Part shown: positions 15,508 to 22,978 of the stretch, in pieces
How the letters are laid out: every line of letters begins with the position of its first letter
Numbering within the stretch: the first letter of the stretch is position 1
Assembly: GCA_024405395.1 (NCBI GenBank)
Contig: JAKSOW010000022.1
Coordinates: 1-35,965 of the forward strand
Source: Kiritimatiellia bacterium
GTDB lineage: Bacteria > Verrucomicrobiota > Kiritimatiellia > RFP12 > UBA1067
DNA: 35,965 nucleotides
Direction: 5' to 3'
The notes under the pieces: model-generated
The model's database searches: none
What the model saw: the letters and a program-made list of their open reading frames with translations, nothing else
Told to the model about the DNA's origin: nothing
Position numbers and translations under genes: made by a program

Positions 15508-15530
15508 ATTATACCAAAATTTGGTATAAT
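15508..15530. promoter_or_regulatory. Palindromic divergent promoter between rfbF and gtrA
   Basis: ATTATACCAAA, one central A, then TTTGGTATAAT: 11-bp arms that are perfect reverse complements. Each arm carries a TATAAT reading outward, plus strand at 15525-15530 and minus strand at 15513-15508. Neither side has a good -35 at 16-18 bp. The element should fire toward both rfbF (ATG 7 nt away) and gtrA (ATG 13 nt away), or be a repressor operator covering both. Confidence 0.75.
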
Positions 15531-15543
15531 CTGCGTTGCAAAA

Positions 15544-15954
15544 ATGGTGAATGCTTTCGTCAATCCATTCCAATCAATGCCGATCCGGTTCATTCTTGTT
15601 GGGGGCGTTAATTTCGCTTTCGGCTACGGCGTCTTTGTGTTCAGCTGGCTTTTGTTGGGAAACAAGTGGCCGGATTGGTTGATTGTCCTTGTCGCGACGG
15701 TGTTGGGCATCTCCGAGGCGTTTCTTGCGCACCGTTTTGTCACCTATAGGTCAAAGGGATGCTGGTGGCGTGAGTATCTGCGATTCTATCTTGTGTATGG
15801 CGTTCAAACTTTGGCCAATATGCTGGTCATAAGGGTGTTTGTCACCTTGTGGGGGTGGAACGCCTATGGTGTTCAACTGATCACGCTGATCGTAATGACC
15901 TTTGCCACATATTGGCTGCATAAAATCTATTCTTTTGGAGGCTGCCGCATATGA
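15544..15954 (+). CDS. GtrA-like membrane protein
   Basis: From the ATG at 15544 this is 136 residues with four membrane helices (IRFILVGGVNFAFGYGVFVFSWLL; WLIVLVATVLGISEAFLAHRFVTY; YLVYGVQTLANMLVIRVFVTLW; LITLIVMTFATYWLHKIYSF). The R-F-x-x-V-G-G-x-N start and the final helix pattern are typical of the GtrA/DPMS3 family. These proteins are thought to help flip undecaprenyl-phosphate sugars across the membrane. The stop overlaps the next gene's start (ATGA), a GtrB-type transferase, as in classical O-antigen modification cassettes. The ATG at 15577 is an alternative start giving 125 residues. The promoter is the palindrome at 15508-15530. Confidence 0.8.
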   Translation: MVNAFVNPFQSMPIRFILVGGVNFAFGYGVFVFSWLLLGNKWPDWLIVLVATVLGISEAFLAHRFVTYRSKGCWWREYLRFYLVYGVQTLANMLVIRVFVTLWGWNAYGVQLITLIVMTFATYWLHKIYSFGGCRI

Positions 15955-16883
15955 AACTGATCAGCATCGTCTCTCCCTGCTATAACGAAGCCGAGAATCT
16001 TTCCCTGTTGTACCGCCGTGTCACGGATGTGATGACGGGCTATCCACAGTACGACTACGAAATCATCTGGGCCGACAACGCTTCTACCGACAATTCCCGG
16101 GAGTTGATGCGACGTTTGGCGGCCGAAGACAAGCACCTCAAACTTATTTTCAATGCGGCAAACTTTGGCCAGATCCGTTCGCCGTATAACGCCCTGCTGG
16201 CGGCACACGGAGATGCTGTAGTGATGATGTGCGCGGACTTGCAGGAACCGCCTGAGGTGATTCCTGACTTTATTCGTGCATGGGAAGCTGGTGCCAAGGT
16301 TGTTTGTGGCGTCAAGCCCAAGAGCAAGGAGAATGTGTTGATGTTTGCCTTGCGCCGGTGCTACTATAAACTCATTAAAGCCTGTTCTGAGACGCCGCAG
16401 GTCGAGAATTTTACGGGGTTTGGCCTTTATGACCGTTGCGTGATTGAAGCCCTGCGGTGTTTTCATGAACCTTATCCCTATATGCGTGGCCTGGTGGCCG
16501 AGATTGGCTATAGACGGGTCGAGGTGCCCTATGTACAGCAACGGCGTGCTCATGGCCGGACGAAGAATAATTTTTTGTCCCTCTACGACTACGCCATGAC
16601 GGGTTTTGTAAACCACACTAAGGCTCCACTTCGTCTGGCGGCTTTTACGGGGTTCCTATTGGCTGCCGTATCATTAGTGACCGCCTTGGCCTACTTTGTC
16701 TACAAGCTCACCTTTTGGAACGAGTTCTCTGTTGGTATTGCGCCATTGGTAATTGGGATCTTCTTCTTTTCGTCGGTTCAGCTCATTTTCATCGGCATTA
16801 TCGGGGAATACATTGGTGCCATCTGGACGCAAGTCAAGAACAAGCCTTTGGTCATTGAAGAGGAAAGAATCAATTTTGATTAA
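15951..16883 (+). CDS. GtrB-type GT2 polyprenyl-phosphate glycosyltransferase
   Basis: The 310-residue protein starts with the GT2 signature SIVSPCYNEAENL. WADNASTDNSRELM follows, then the characteristic DLQEPPEVIPDF (the DxQ-type metal site with EPP) seen in GtrB/DPM1-like enzymes. Two membrane helices lie near the C-terminus (LRLAAFTGFLLAAVSLVTAL; IAPLVIGIFFFSSVQLIFIG), ending with the typical GEYIGAIWTQVKNKP. It should transfer a sugar from a nucleotide donor to undecaprenyl phosphate on the cytoplasmic face; GtrA would then present it outside to a GT-C enzyme. Candidates for the latter in this window are the proteins at 6481-8034 and 8938-10236. The start overlaps the gtrA-like stop. Confidence 0.85.
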   Translation: MKLISIVSPCYNEAENLSLLYRRVTDVMTGYPQYDYEIIWADNASTDNSRELMRRLAAEDKHLKLIFNAANFGQIRSPYNALLAAHGDAVVMMCADLQEPPEVIPDFIRAWEAGAKVVCGVKPKSKENVLMFALRRCYYKLIKACSETPQVENFTGFGLYDRCVIEALRCFHEPYPYMRGLVAEIGYRRVEVPYVQQRRAHGRTKNNFLSLYDYAMTGFVNHTKAPLRLAAFTGFLLAAVSLVTALAYFVYKLTFWNEFSVGIAPLVIGIFFFSSVQLIFIGIIGEYIGAIWTQVKNKPLVIEEERINFD

Positions 16884-17012
16884 TTCTTTTTCTCATGAGT
16901 AGGGCGGTTAATATCTCGACCTTGAGACCTGTGCACAAACCTTGATTGAATAATTGGTGTTGTCGCCTTAGTTAATTGTCTCATTGATTTGCATCTAGGA
17001 TTCATTATTAAG

Positions 17013-17930
17013 ATGAAGATATCCGTCATCATACCTACTTATAACCGAGCGCAGATGGTTGCGGACTGTGTGGCCTCGGTGCTGGCGCAGAAGGGGGATT
17101 TTGACCTTGAGGTGATTGTCGTCGACGACTGTTCGCCGGATGACACGAAGGGGACGCTTCTCGCGCGTTTCGGGAATGAGGCGCGGGTTCGATACCTGCG
17201 CAATGAACACAATTCCTTCCAGGCTGTTTCGCGCAATCGGGGTGCCGCTGTCGCGTCGGGAGATTATCTCTTTTTCCTGGATGACGACAATCTGCTGCGC
17301 CCGGAATGTTTGGCGGAGCTGCTTATGGTCTTTGGGCGGCATCCTGATGCGGGGCTGGTGGCGCCGATGGCGGTGCATCGCCGTCCGGGTCAGGATGGAC
17401 TGGTCTGGACGCTGGGCAGTGACTTCAAGCGCTGGACCTCGCAGCCCAAGGACGAATCCCCGAATCTGCCGCTGGCCGAGCTGCCTGCCTCGCCTGTGGA
17501 TTGGCCCACGACCTACAGCCCCAATGCCTTTATGGTGCCCCGTGACGTCTTCGATGCAGTGGGGGGCTTCGATGAAGCCTATGTGCAGATCTTCGAGGAA
17601 AGCGATTTGGGCTGGCGCATTATGGAGACGAAGCGCACAGGTTGGATCTGCACACACGCCGTCACGGATCATTTGGGATTCCTGGAGCCGGGGTGTGTGC
17701 CGGCTTTGCGCCTCCTGGGCATCGAGAAGTCCTATCGCACTTTTTGTTTTGCGCGCAATCGTCTGCGGTTTGCCCGACGTCACTTCAGTTTCCTGCAGCG
17801 ACTGTCCGTGGCCTGCGTCTTTGCGCCGCTTTCGGTCGCGTACTACGGCCTCGTGGCCCTGCGCAATCATCGTTTGGACATTGCCTGGGCCTATGCCAAG
17901 GGCACTTTAATCGGGATGGTGACACCATGA
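17013..17930 (+). CDS. GT2-family glycosyltransferase
   Basis: From the ATG at 17013 the protein has 305 residues. It begins MKISVIIPTYNRAQMV with the GT-A fold core EVIVVDDCSPDDT (34-46), RNRGAAVASGDYLFF and the metal-binding DDD at 90-92 (FLDDDNLLRPE). Further on, FEESDLGWR is the usual ED-type catalytic region of rhamnosyl- and related transferases. The ATG at 16989 is possible but the motif starts at 17013. The gene is 129 nt after the gtrB-like gene, and the gap shows no clear terminator or promoter. Its stop overlaps the start of the RmlC-like gene (ATGA). It is a cytoplasmic enzyme that probably extends the lipid-linked repeat unit; its donor is unknown. Confidence 0.85.
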   Translation: MKISVIIPTYNRAQMVADCVASVLAQKGDFDLEVIVVDDCSPDDTKGTLLARFGNEARVRYLRNEHNSFQAVSRNRGAAVASGDYLFFLDDDNLLRPECLAELLMVFGRHPDAGLVAPMAVHRRPGQDGLVWTLGSDFKRWTSQPKDESPNLPLAELPASPVDWPTTYSPNAFMVPRDVFDAVGGFDEAYVQIFEESDLGWRIMETKRTGWICTHAVTDHLGFLEPGCVPALRLLGIEKSYRTFCFARNRLRFARRHFSFLQRLSVACVFAPLSVAYYGLVALRNHRLDIAWAYAKGTLIGMVTP

Positions 17931-18478
17931 AAGTAATCGAGACGGACATTGCGGGCGTGAAGATCATTGAGCCCGACATCTTCCGCGATGCGCGAGGATA
18001 TTTCTGCGAGACGTACAATGCCGAACGGTACAGGGCGGCGGGCATCACGGCGGAATTCATCCAGGACAATGAGAGCTGTTCGTCCCGTGGCGTTCTTCGG
18101 GGTCTGCATTGGCAGGCGGGCGCGCATTGTCAGGCCAAGCTGGTGCGCGTCATTCGCGGGGCGGTGTGGGATGTGGTGGTGGATATCCGCAAGGGCTCGC
18201 CTACCTTCGGCAAAAGCGTCAGCTGCGAGCTGACGGCCGAAAACGGGCGGCAGTTCTTCATTCCCCGCGGCTTTGCGCATGGCTTTGTGGTGCTGGAGGA
18301 CAATACGCTCTTTTCCTACAAGTGCGACAATCTGTACTGTCCGGCCTCAGAGCGGGGCCTCAAGTATGATGATCCGGCGTTGGGCATTGTCTATCCCAAC
18401 CCGGGCCGCGCCTTTCTGCTTTCCGAGAAAGACCTCAAGCATCCCTCTCTGGCTGACATTGAGCCGTGGGAGGCCTGA
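17927..18478 (+). CDS. RmlC-like sugar-nucleotide 3,5- or 5-epimerase
   Basis: The real start is the ATG at 17927, overlapping the previous stop, giving 183 residues. The frame upstream of it is the shadow of the GT2 gene. The sequence follows RmlC: IIEPDIFRDARGYFCETYN, GVLRGLHWQAG (catalytic His), AKLVRVIRGAVWDVVVDIRKGS, FIPRGFAHGFVVLED and FSYKCDNLYCPASERGL. No rmlA, rmlB or rmlD is present in the window, so it either uses dTDP-sugars made elsewhere or acts on the CDP-4-keto-3,6-dideoxyhexose of this locus. The latter is plausible because the ascarylose pathway of Yersinia uses an RmlC-like 5-epimerase on exactly that type of substrate. It is the last gene of the gtrA operon, 31 nt from the convergent ATPase gene. 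Confidence 0.8.
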   Translation: MKVIETDIAGVKIIEPDIFRDARGYFCETYNAERYRAAGITAEFIQDNESCSSRGVLRGLHWQAGAHCQAKLVRVIRGAVWDVVVDIRKGSPTFGKSVSCELTAENGRQFFIPRGFAHGFVVLEDNTLFSYKCDNLYCPASERGLKYDDPALGIVYPNPGRAFLLSEKDLKHPSLADIEPWEA

Positions 18479-18509
18479 CGGGGACTTGCCTGGGCGCCGA
18501 ACAAGGGCG

Positions 18510-19205
18510 TCATTCTTTGCAGGAGAGGATCTTTCCGTCCTTCACCACGATATGTGATTTCGCGTAGGCCGCGATGTCGGGCTCGTGGGTGACGAGGATG
18601 ATTGTCTTGCCCTGCTCATAGAGCTCCTGGAAGAGTTCCATGATCTGCACCGAGGTCGCCGAGTCGAGGTTGCCGGTCGGTTCGTCGGCCAGCAACACGG
18701 CCGGGTCGTTGGCCAGGGCGCGTGCCACGGCCACACGCTGGCGTTGGCCGCCCGAGAGCTCGGAGGGCAGATGTTTGAGGCGGTGGCCCATGCCCACGCG
18801 TTCCGCGAGCGCCTTGGCGCGTTCGGCGCGTTCACGGGGCGGGATCCCCAGATAGAACATCGGCATCTCGATGTTCTCGATTACCGTAAGCTGGGGGATA
18901 AGATGGAAGCTCTGGAACACGAAGCCCAGGTTCTTGAGACGGTGGTCGGAAAGCGCGTCATCCTCCATGGTGGCCGTGTTTTCGCCGTTGAGCCAATAAG
19001 CTCCCTCGGTGGGGCGGTCCAGGCACCCGAGAATGTTCAGCAGCGTGCTCTTGCCTGAGCCGGAAGGTCCCATGATTGCCCAGTATCCACCTTTGCGGAT
19101 CGTAAAGGAGACGCCGTCCAGGGCTTTCACCGTCTCGTCGCCCACGAGATAATGGCGCTTGACGTTCTCAAGTTTGACGACTTCAGTTGCGGCAGGACTG
19201 GGCAT
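18510..19205 (-). CDS. MacB/LolD-type ABC transporter ATP-binding protein
   Basis: The 231-residue protein is a complete ABC ATPase. It has Walker A GPSGSGKS (46-53), the Q-loop in FVFQSFHLIPQLT, signature LSGGQ (150-154), Walker B LLADE (171-175) followed by PTGNLDS, and the switch His in ILVTHEPDIAAYA. The NLDS and FQSFHLIP patterns are those of the LolD/MacB/FtsE group, which power tripartite efflux or lipoprotein release. It is the third gene of a minus-strand operon after the TolC-like and HlyD-like genes. No cognate permease follows: the next gene (RmlC-like) lies on the other strand. The permease must be encoded elsewhere or be lost. Confidence 0.88.
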   Translation of the reverse strand: MPSPAATEVVKLENVKRHYLVGDETVKALDGVSFTIRKGGYWAIMGPSGSGKSTLLNILGCLDRPTEGAYWLNGENTATMEDDALSDHRLKNLGFVFQSFHLIPQLTVIENIEMPMFYLGIPPRERAERAKALAERVGMGHRLKHLPSELSGGQRQRVAVARALANDPAVLLADEPTGNLDSATSVQIMELFQELYEQGKTIILVTHEPDIAAYAKSHIVVKDGKILSCKE

Positions 19206-19231
19206 GGCAAAGGCGGAGGGCAGAAGGGTTT

Positions 19232-20764
19232 TTATTGGGCCTTGGGGCGTTTGGACTTTTTGTCGGTCTGGGGCTTGCCCGCCTGAGGCTTCTCGGGAGA
19301 ATTCTTCTGGTCGGAGGCGTCAGACTTGTCTTCCTTGACGGGCGGCGCCAGCATGACGACCTCGCCCGGCTTGAGGCCCTTGACAATATGGATCATGCGA
19401 TTGTTGTCGAGGCCGGTCTCAACTTTGCGGGGCGTCCATTCGCTCCCATCCTGCACATAGACATAGGGCACGCCGTCGATGCGGGTCACGCACTGGATGG
19501 GGCAGTAGACGACCTTATCGTACGTCTCCTTGACAAGCTCCACGTCGCAGCTCATACCCGGACGCACAACGGCATCGCCGAAGTCGCACTCCAGTTCGCA
19601 CTTGAACATCTTGAGGTCGGGGTTGAGGCGTGCGCTCTGGGCGTCTGGCAGGATGCCGATCTTCGTGAGGCGGGCCAGGAAGGTGCGATCGGGGAAGGCG
19701 TCGACCTTCACGTTCGCCATGATGCCGGTCTCGAGTTTGCTGAGGGACGATTCCGGCACCATGATCTCCACGATGAGGCCCTCGTCCAGCGGGATGTAGA
19801 TGAGCTCCTGGCGCTGCACGGCCGACTCGCCGGCGGCGAGCGGATTCTCCCACCAGCGGCGGCGAGCAGTGGCGGCGTAGAGCACTACGCCATTGGTGGG
19901 GGCGAAGATCTTGGACTTGGAGATCTGGAACTCCAACTCGGCCAGACGGTTGGTGGCACGATAGTATTCATGAGAGCGCTGGACGATTTCCGTTTCGCCT
20001 TGGCGGATCTGGCTTTTGTTCTGCCACTTGACGCGCGCCAGCGCACGTGTGGCCTTGCGGAGCTCGGTTTCACATTTGGCGCGTTCCTGATGCACGGTGT
20101 AGTTGGTGAGCACGTTCATCTTCGTGCGGGCCATCTCAAGGTCGATCTGCTTGCGGCTGAGGGCCAACTCGTCGGCCTGCAGCTCGGTGCGGGTGAGGAA
20201 TCCTTCCTTGGCGAGCTTCTGGCTCCACTCGAGCTTTTCGGCGGCACGCTGCATCTCCTCGTTGGCGAGGGCGATATCGGCCTCCTTTTGGCGGCGCTCC
20301 TGCGGGAAGTCGCCCTTTTCGTATTTCTCCAGCGCCATCTTCGCCAACGTGAGGGCGACTTCGCGTTCAAGGAGATTGGCCTCGCAATCGCCCTTGGTGA
20401 CCTCCAGCTTCTCTTCGGCGATGATGAGATTGCCCTGGGCCGTGTTGACGGTGATTTCCTGGTCGTTGCGCTTTTCCACGAGCGTGGCGGAGTCGAACTC
20501 CACCAGCAGATCGCCGGCCTTGACGTTCACGCCGTCGTCGACAATGTAGAGGATTGTGTTGCGTCCTTCCAGCTCGGAGCGCAGGATCACCTTGTCGCGG
20601 CTCTGGACGGAGCCCGAAGATGAGATGCCGATCGTAAGCGGGCCTTCCAGGGCTGTAAAGGTCGGGATGGTGGCGTCCGTGCCCGCTTTGCCGCCCAACA
20701 GGAACGCGGCGGCGCCTGCGGCGGCCACCACGCCAACCAGCGCGATTTTGTATTTGAGTTTCAC
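19232..20764 (-). CDS. HlyD/MacA-type periplasmic adaptor protein
   Basis: This 510-residue protein has one N-terminal membrane anchor (KLKYKIALVGVVAAAGAAAFLLGG). A biotinyl-lipoyl-like half follows (GSVQSRDKVILRSELEGRN, DGVNVKAGDLLVEFDS). A long helical hairpin spans ~100-270 and is rich in Glu, Lys, Arg and Ala. The return half reads SKIFAPTNGVVLY, with a beta-barrel region LIVEIMVPESSLSKLETG. The C-terminal ~35 residues are a charged Lys/Pro/Asp tail. Such adaptors bridge an inner-membrane ABC or RND pump to a TolC channel. The neighbours are a TolC-like gene 4 nt upstream and a MacB-type ATPase 26 nt downstream, so MacA-like function is the best reading. Confidence 0.85.
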   Translation of the reverse strand: MKLKYKIALVGVVAAAGAAAFLLGGKAGTDATIPTFTALEGPLTIGISSSGSVQSRDKVILRSELEGRNTILYIVDDGVNVKAGDLLVEFDSATLVEKRNDQEITVNTAQGNLIIAEEKLEVTKGDCEANLLEREVALTLAKMALEKYEKGDFPQERRQKEADIALANEEMQRAAEKLEWSQKLAKEGFLTRTELQADELALSRKQIDLEMARTKMNVLTNYTVHQERAKCETELRKATRALARVKWQNKSQIRQGETEIVQRSHEYYRATNRLAELEFQISKSKIFAPTNGVVLYAATARRRWWENPLAAGESAVQRQELIYIPLDEGLIVEIMVPESSLSKLETGIMANVKVDAFPDRTFLARLTKIGILPDAQSARLNPDLKMFKCELECDFGDAVVRPGMSCDVELVKETYDKVVYCPIQCVTRIDGVPYVYVQDGSEWTPRKVETGLDNNRMIHIVKGLKPGEVVMLAPPVKEDKSDASDQKNSPEKPQAGKPQTDKKSKRPKAQ

Positions 20765-20768
20765 GTTG

Positions 20769-22433
20769 TCACTTGCCTTCCAGGGTTCCCATGGCGCTTC
20801 TCAGGGAGAGGTCGCTCAGCCGCCAGTCAATCACCGCGGAACAGAGCGCATTGCGTGCCGTGAGCATGGCGCTCTCGGCTTCGAGGATGTCACGCATCGA
20901 GCTGCGTCCGGACTGCATGAACAGGTCATTGGAGTCCACGCGCATCTGAGCGGTCTTGAGCGATTCGACCTTGTTTTCGTAAAGGGCCCGTGCAGCCACC
21001 AGGTCGCGGTAGCCGGCACGCACTTCGTTCTTCACGTCGTCTTCAGCCGCCTCGTAGGTACGCCGGCTCTGGTCCAGGGCGATGAGCGCCTTGCGGTAGG
21101 CGTTGCGCTCGCGGCGGCGATCCCAGGGGAAGTTGATCTTCATGCGGGCGAAAATGGATTCCGTGCCGCCATAGGGCTTGTGCTGCTTGCGTTCCTCGGC
21201 GATGTCGCCGCCGCCTTCGAACGTGACGTCGGCGCGCAGGGCGTCGGCGGCAACCTTCACGGCGCGTTCGCAGTCGAACACGTCGCCACGGGTCACGGCG
21301 AGATCGGCTCGCTGCAGCAGGGCCGCATTAAGGGCGTCGGATTCGACGGGAAACTCCGCGAGCGCATTGGGCTGGTTGGTGGCGAGATTGGCCATGCTCT
21401 GCTCAAGGCGCGTCAGTTCCTCGTCGCGCAGCGCAAGCGGGGAATCGGGCGCGAAGCCGAGCGTGATCTTAAAGGCGTCCAGCGCGTCCTCATAGCTTTG
21501 CTGCTTGGTGATGATCGTCTGACGTGCGGAGAGCAGGTCCGTCTTCGCCTGGTCGACCTGGATGCGGTCCATGCGGCCGGCCTTGAACATCATCTCGGCG
21601 CGTTCCCAGTTTTGCTCAAGGCGGCGGGCGTTGTCGTCGGAGTTGCGCCGGTTCTGCGCGTATTCCAGCACATTGTAGTAGGATTTGGTGATGGAGAGCG
21701 TGAGCGTCTGGCGGTAGCGGCTGAAAGTGAGAAGGGCGTACACAAGGTCGCGCTCGGCCTGGGTGAGCGGCTCGCGCACGATGTCGCGGCCTGCACCACG
21801 CAGTAGGGGAATCGTCACCGTGAAGTCGCCTGTGAGCCCCAGGCTGTGCCAGTCGTCGCGCAGCATCCGCACCACGTCCACTGCCAGGTTGCCGGCGAGG
21901 GTTGTGCCGTTCTCAAGCTTTCGCGAGGCGCCGGCGCCCGCTTGTGCCGAGTTCTTGTAGATCTCCGGCTCGCCGGTCAAGGCGCCCAGAAGGAATCCCG
22001 TGAACTTGGTGTCGAAGGCGTAGCTCTCGGTGTCCAGCGCGAGCGCCTTGAGATAGACGGTCTCCTTGAGCGTCTGGTATTTGCGGTTGTTGCGGGCACC
22101 GACCTGGAGCGCATCCTCCAATGACAGGCGCACAAGGCCATTCGTGTCGGGCGCGAGCGGATCCACCCCGTCGATCTTGGGGAAGACGGCATTGGTGACG
22201 CCTTGACGTACGGCTTCCAGCGCGATCTTGAGCGTCAGTGCGTCAACGGGGCGGGCGATCTCGAAAGTGTTGGTTGAGCCCGTCTGCTTCTGCCAATAGT
22301 ATGTGGCCAACGAGCGGGCCGTTTCTTCTGCCTCGCGCTCGGCCTTCTCCGGCGTAAGACAGCCGACCAGGCAGGCCAGGGCACAGGCCAATCCACAGAC
22401 GGGAAGGATTTTGTCATTCTTTAGGCAAAACAT
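20769..22433 (-). CDS. TolC-family outer-membrane efflux lipoprotein
   Basis: The 554-residue protein begins with a lipoprotein signal peptide ending in ACLVGC (lipidated Cys25). The rest follows the OEP/TolC plan of two long helical repeats: DALQVGARNNRKYQTLKE is the usual first helix, DAFKITLGFAPD is the classical turn, and ALLQRADLAVTRGDV opens the second half. It ends with ILEAESAMLTARNALCSAVIDW. It should form the outer-membrane channel of a tripartite exporter with the adaptor and ATPase encoded 4 and ~1560 nt downstream. Its promoter (22442-22470) puts the -10 box 8 nt before the ATG and no Shine-Dalgarno is present, so the transcript is probably leaderless. The substrate is unknown; nothing ties it directly to the glycan genes. 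Confidence 0.85.
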   Translation of the reverse strand: MFCLKNDKILPVCGLACALACLVGCLTPEKAEREAEETARSLATYYWQKQTGSTNTFEIARPVDALTLKIALEAVRQGVTNAVFPKIDGVDPLAPDTNGLVRLSLEDALQVGARNNRKYQTLKETVYLKALALDTESYAFDTKFTGFLLGALTGEPEIYKNSAQAGAGASRKLENGTTLAGNLAVDVVRMLRDDWHSLGLTGDFTVTIPLLRGAGRDIVREPLTQAERDLVYALLTFSRYRQTLTLSITKSYYNVLEYAQNRRNSDDNARRLEQNWERAEMMFKAGRMDRIQVDQAKTDLLSARQTIITKQQSYEDALDAFKITLGFAPDSPLALRDEELTRLEQSMANLATNQPNALAEFPVESDALNAALLQRADLAVTRGDVFDCERAVKVAADALRADVTFEGGGDIAEERKQHKPYGGTESIFARMKINFPWDRRRERNAYRKALIALDQSRRTYEAAEDDVKNEVRAGYRDLVAARALYENKVESLKTAQMRVDSNDLFMQSGRSSMRDILEAESAMLTARNALCSAVIDWRLSDLSLRSAMGTLEGK

Positions 22434-22441
22434 TGGCGATT

Positions 22442-22470
22442 ATTCTACCTTATTTAGCGCGCGCGCACAA
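22442..22470 (-). promoter_or_regulatory. Promoter of the TolC-HlyD-ABC operon
   Basis: On the minus strand: TTGTGC (22470-22465), 17 bp, TAGAAT (22447-22442), then 8 nt to the ATG at 22433. The predicted transcription start is at or next to the ATG. Confidence 0.6.
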
Positions 22471-22495
22471 GGACAAAATTTTTTCAAATTCCCTC

Positions 22496-22524
22496 TTGCA
22501 AGCTGTCTGAGAGTGTGATACAAT
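22496..22524 (+). promoter_or_regulatory. Promoter of the tRNA cluster
   Basis: TTGCAA (22496-22501), 17 bp, TACAAT (22519-22524), then 18 nt to the first base of tRNA-Gly. It is divergent from the TolC operon promoter. Confidence 0.75.
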
Positions 22525-22542
22525 ATGCGGCGTTTTCGACAA

Positions 22543-22618
22543 GCGAGCTTAACTCAGTTGGTAGAGTGCCACCTTGCCAAGGTGGTTGTCGAGGGTTCGA
22601 GTCCCTTAGCTCGCTCCA
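22543..22618 (+). tRNA. tRNA-Gly(GCC)
   Basis: A full cloverleaf can be drawn: acceptor GCGAGCT pairs with AGCTCGC, the D-arm is ACTC...GAGT, the anticodon stem CCACC/GGTGG holds the loop TTGCCAA (anticodon GCC), and the T-arm is GAGGGTTCGAGTCCCTT. The 3' CCA is encoded. It is the first of three tRNAs in one transcript. Confidence 0.96.
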
Positions 22619-22634
22619 TTAGAAAACAGTGAAT

Positions 22635-22710
22635 GGGGGCGTAGCTCAGCTGGTAGAGCAAGTGACTCTTAATCACTGGGTCCAGGGTTCGAATCCCTGC
22701 GCCCCTACCA
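22635..22710 (+). tRNA. tRNA-Lys(CTT)
   Basis: Acceptor GGGGGCG pairs with CGCCCCT (a G-U pair at 1:72). The D-arm is GCTCAGCTGGTAGAGC, the anticodon stem GTGA/TCAC holds CTCTTAA (anticodon CTT), and the T-arm is CAGGGTTCGAATCCCTG. The CCA end is encoded. It lies 16 nt after tRNA-Gly. Confidence 0.95.
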
Positions 22711-22727
22711 TTCAAAGCTTCTATCGT

Positions 22728-22803
<76 letters not shown>

Positions 22804-22814
22804 AATCCTATGAC

Positions 22815-22842
22815 AAACTCGGAGACATCCGAGTTTTTTTTG
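22815..22842 (+). terminator. Rho-independent terminator of the tRNA cluster
   Basis: AAACTCGG (22815-22822), loop AGACAT, CCGAGTTT (22829-22836), followed by a run of T with TTTTTTTTG. The stem is 8 bp with no mismatch, and it starts 11 nt after the tRNA-Phe CCA. Confidence 0.9.
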
Positions 22843-22978
22843 TTTGTACGCTGTTGGGGTGCGTTGGGGCGTGTTGCAGGTGCTCAAGTTTGAATTGGTG
22901 TGATCTGCGACTTCCATTTGGCATGGGTCTTTGTTAGAATATGGTTGCGTATTCCCATGTACAGCTAGGAGCAGTTTC

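Noticed and set aside
19187..20623. 478-codon plus-strand ORF opposite the HlyD-type adaptor
   Set aside because: Long antisense frame caused by high G+C codon usage; leucine/glycine/histidine-rich with no recognisable domain, while the other strand has full HlyD motifs.
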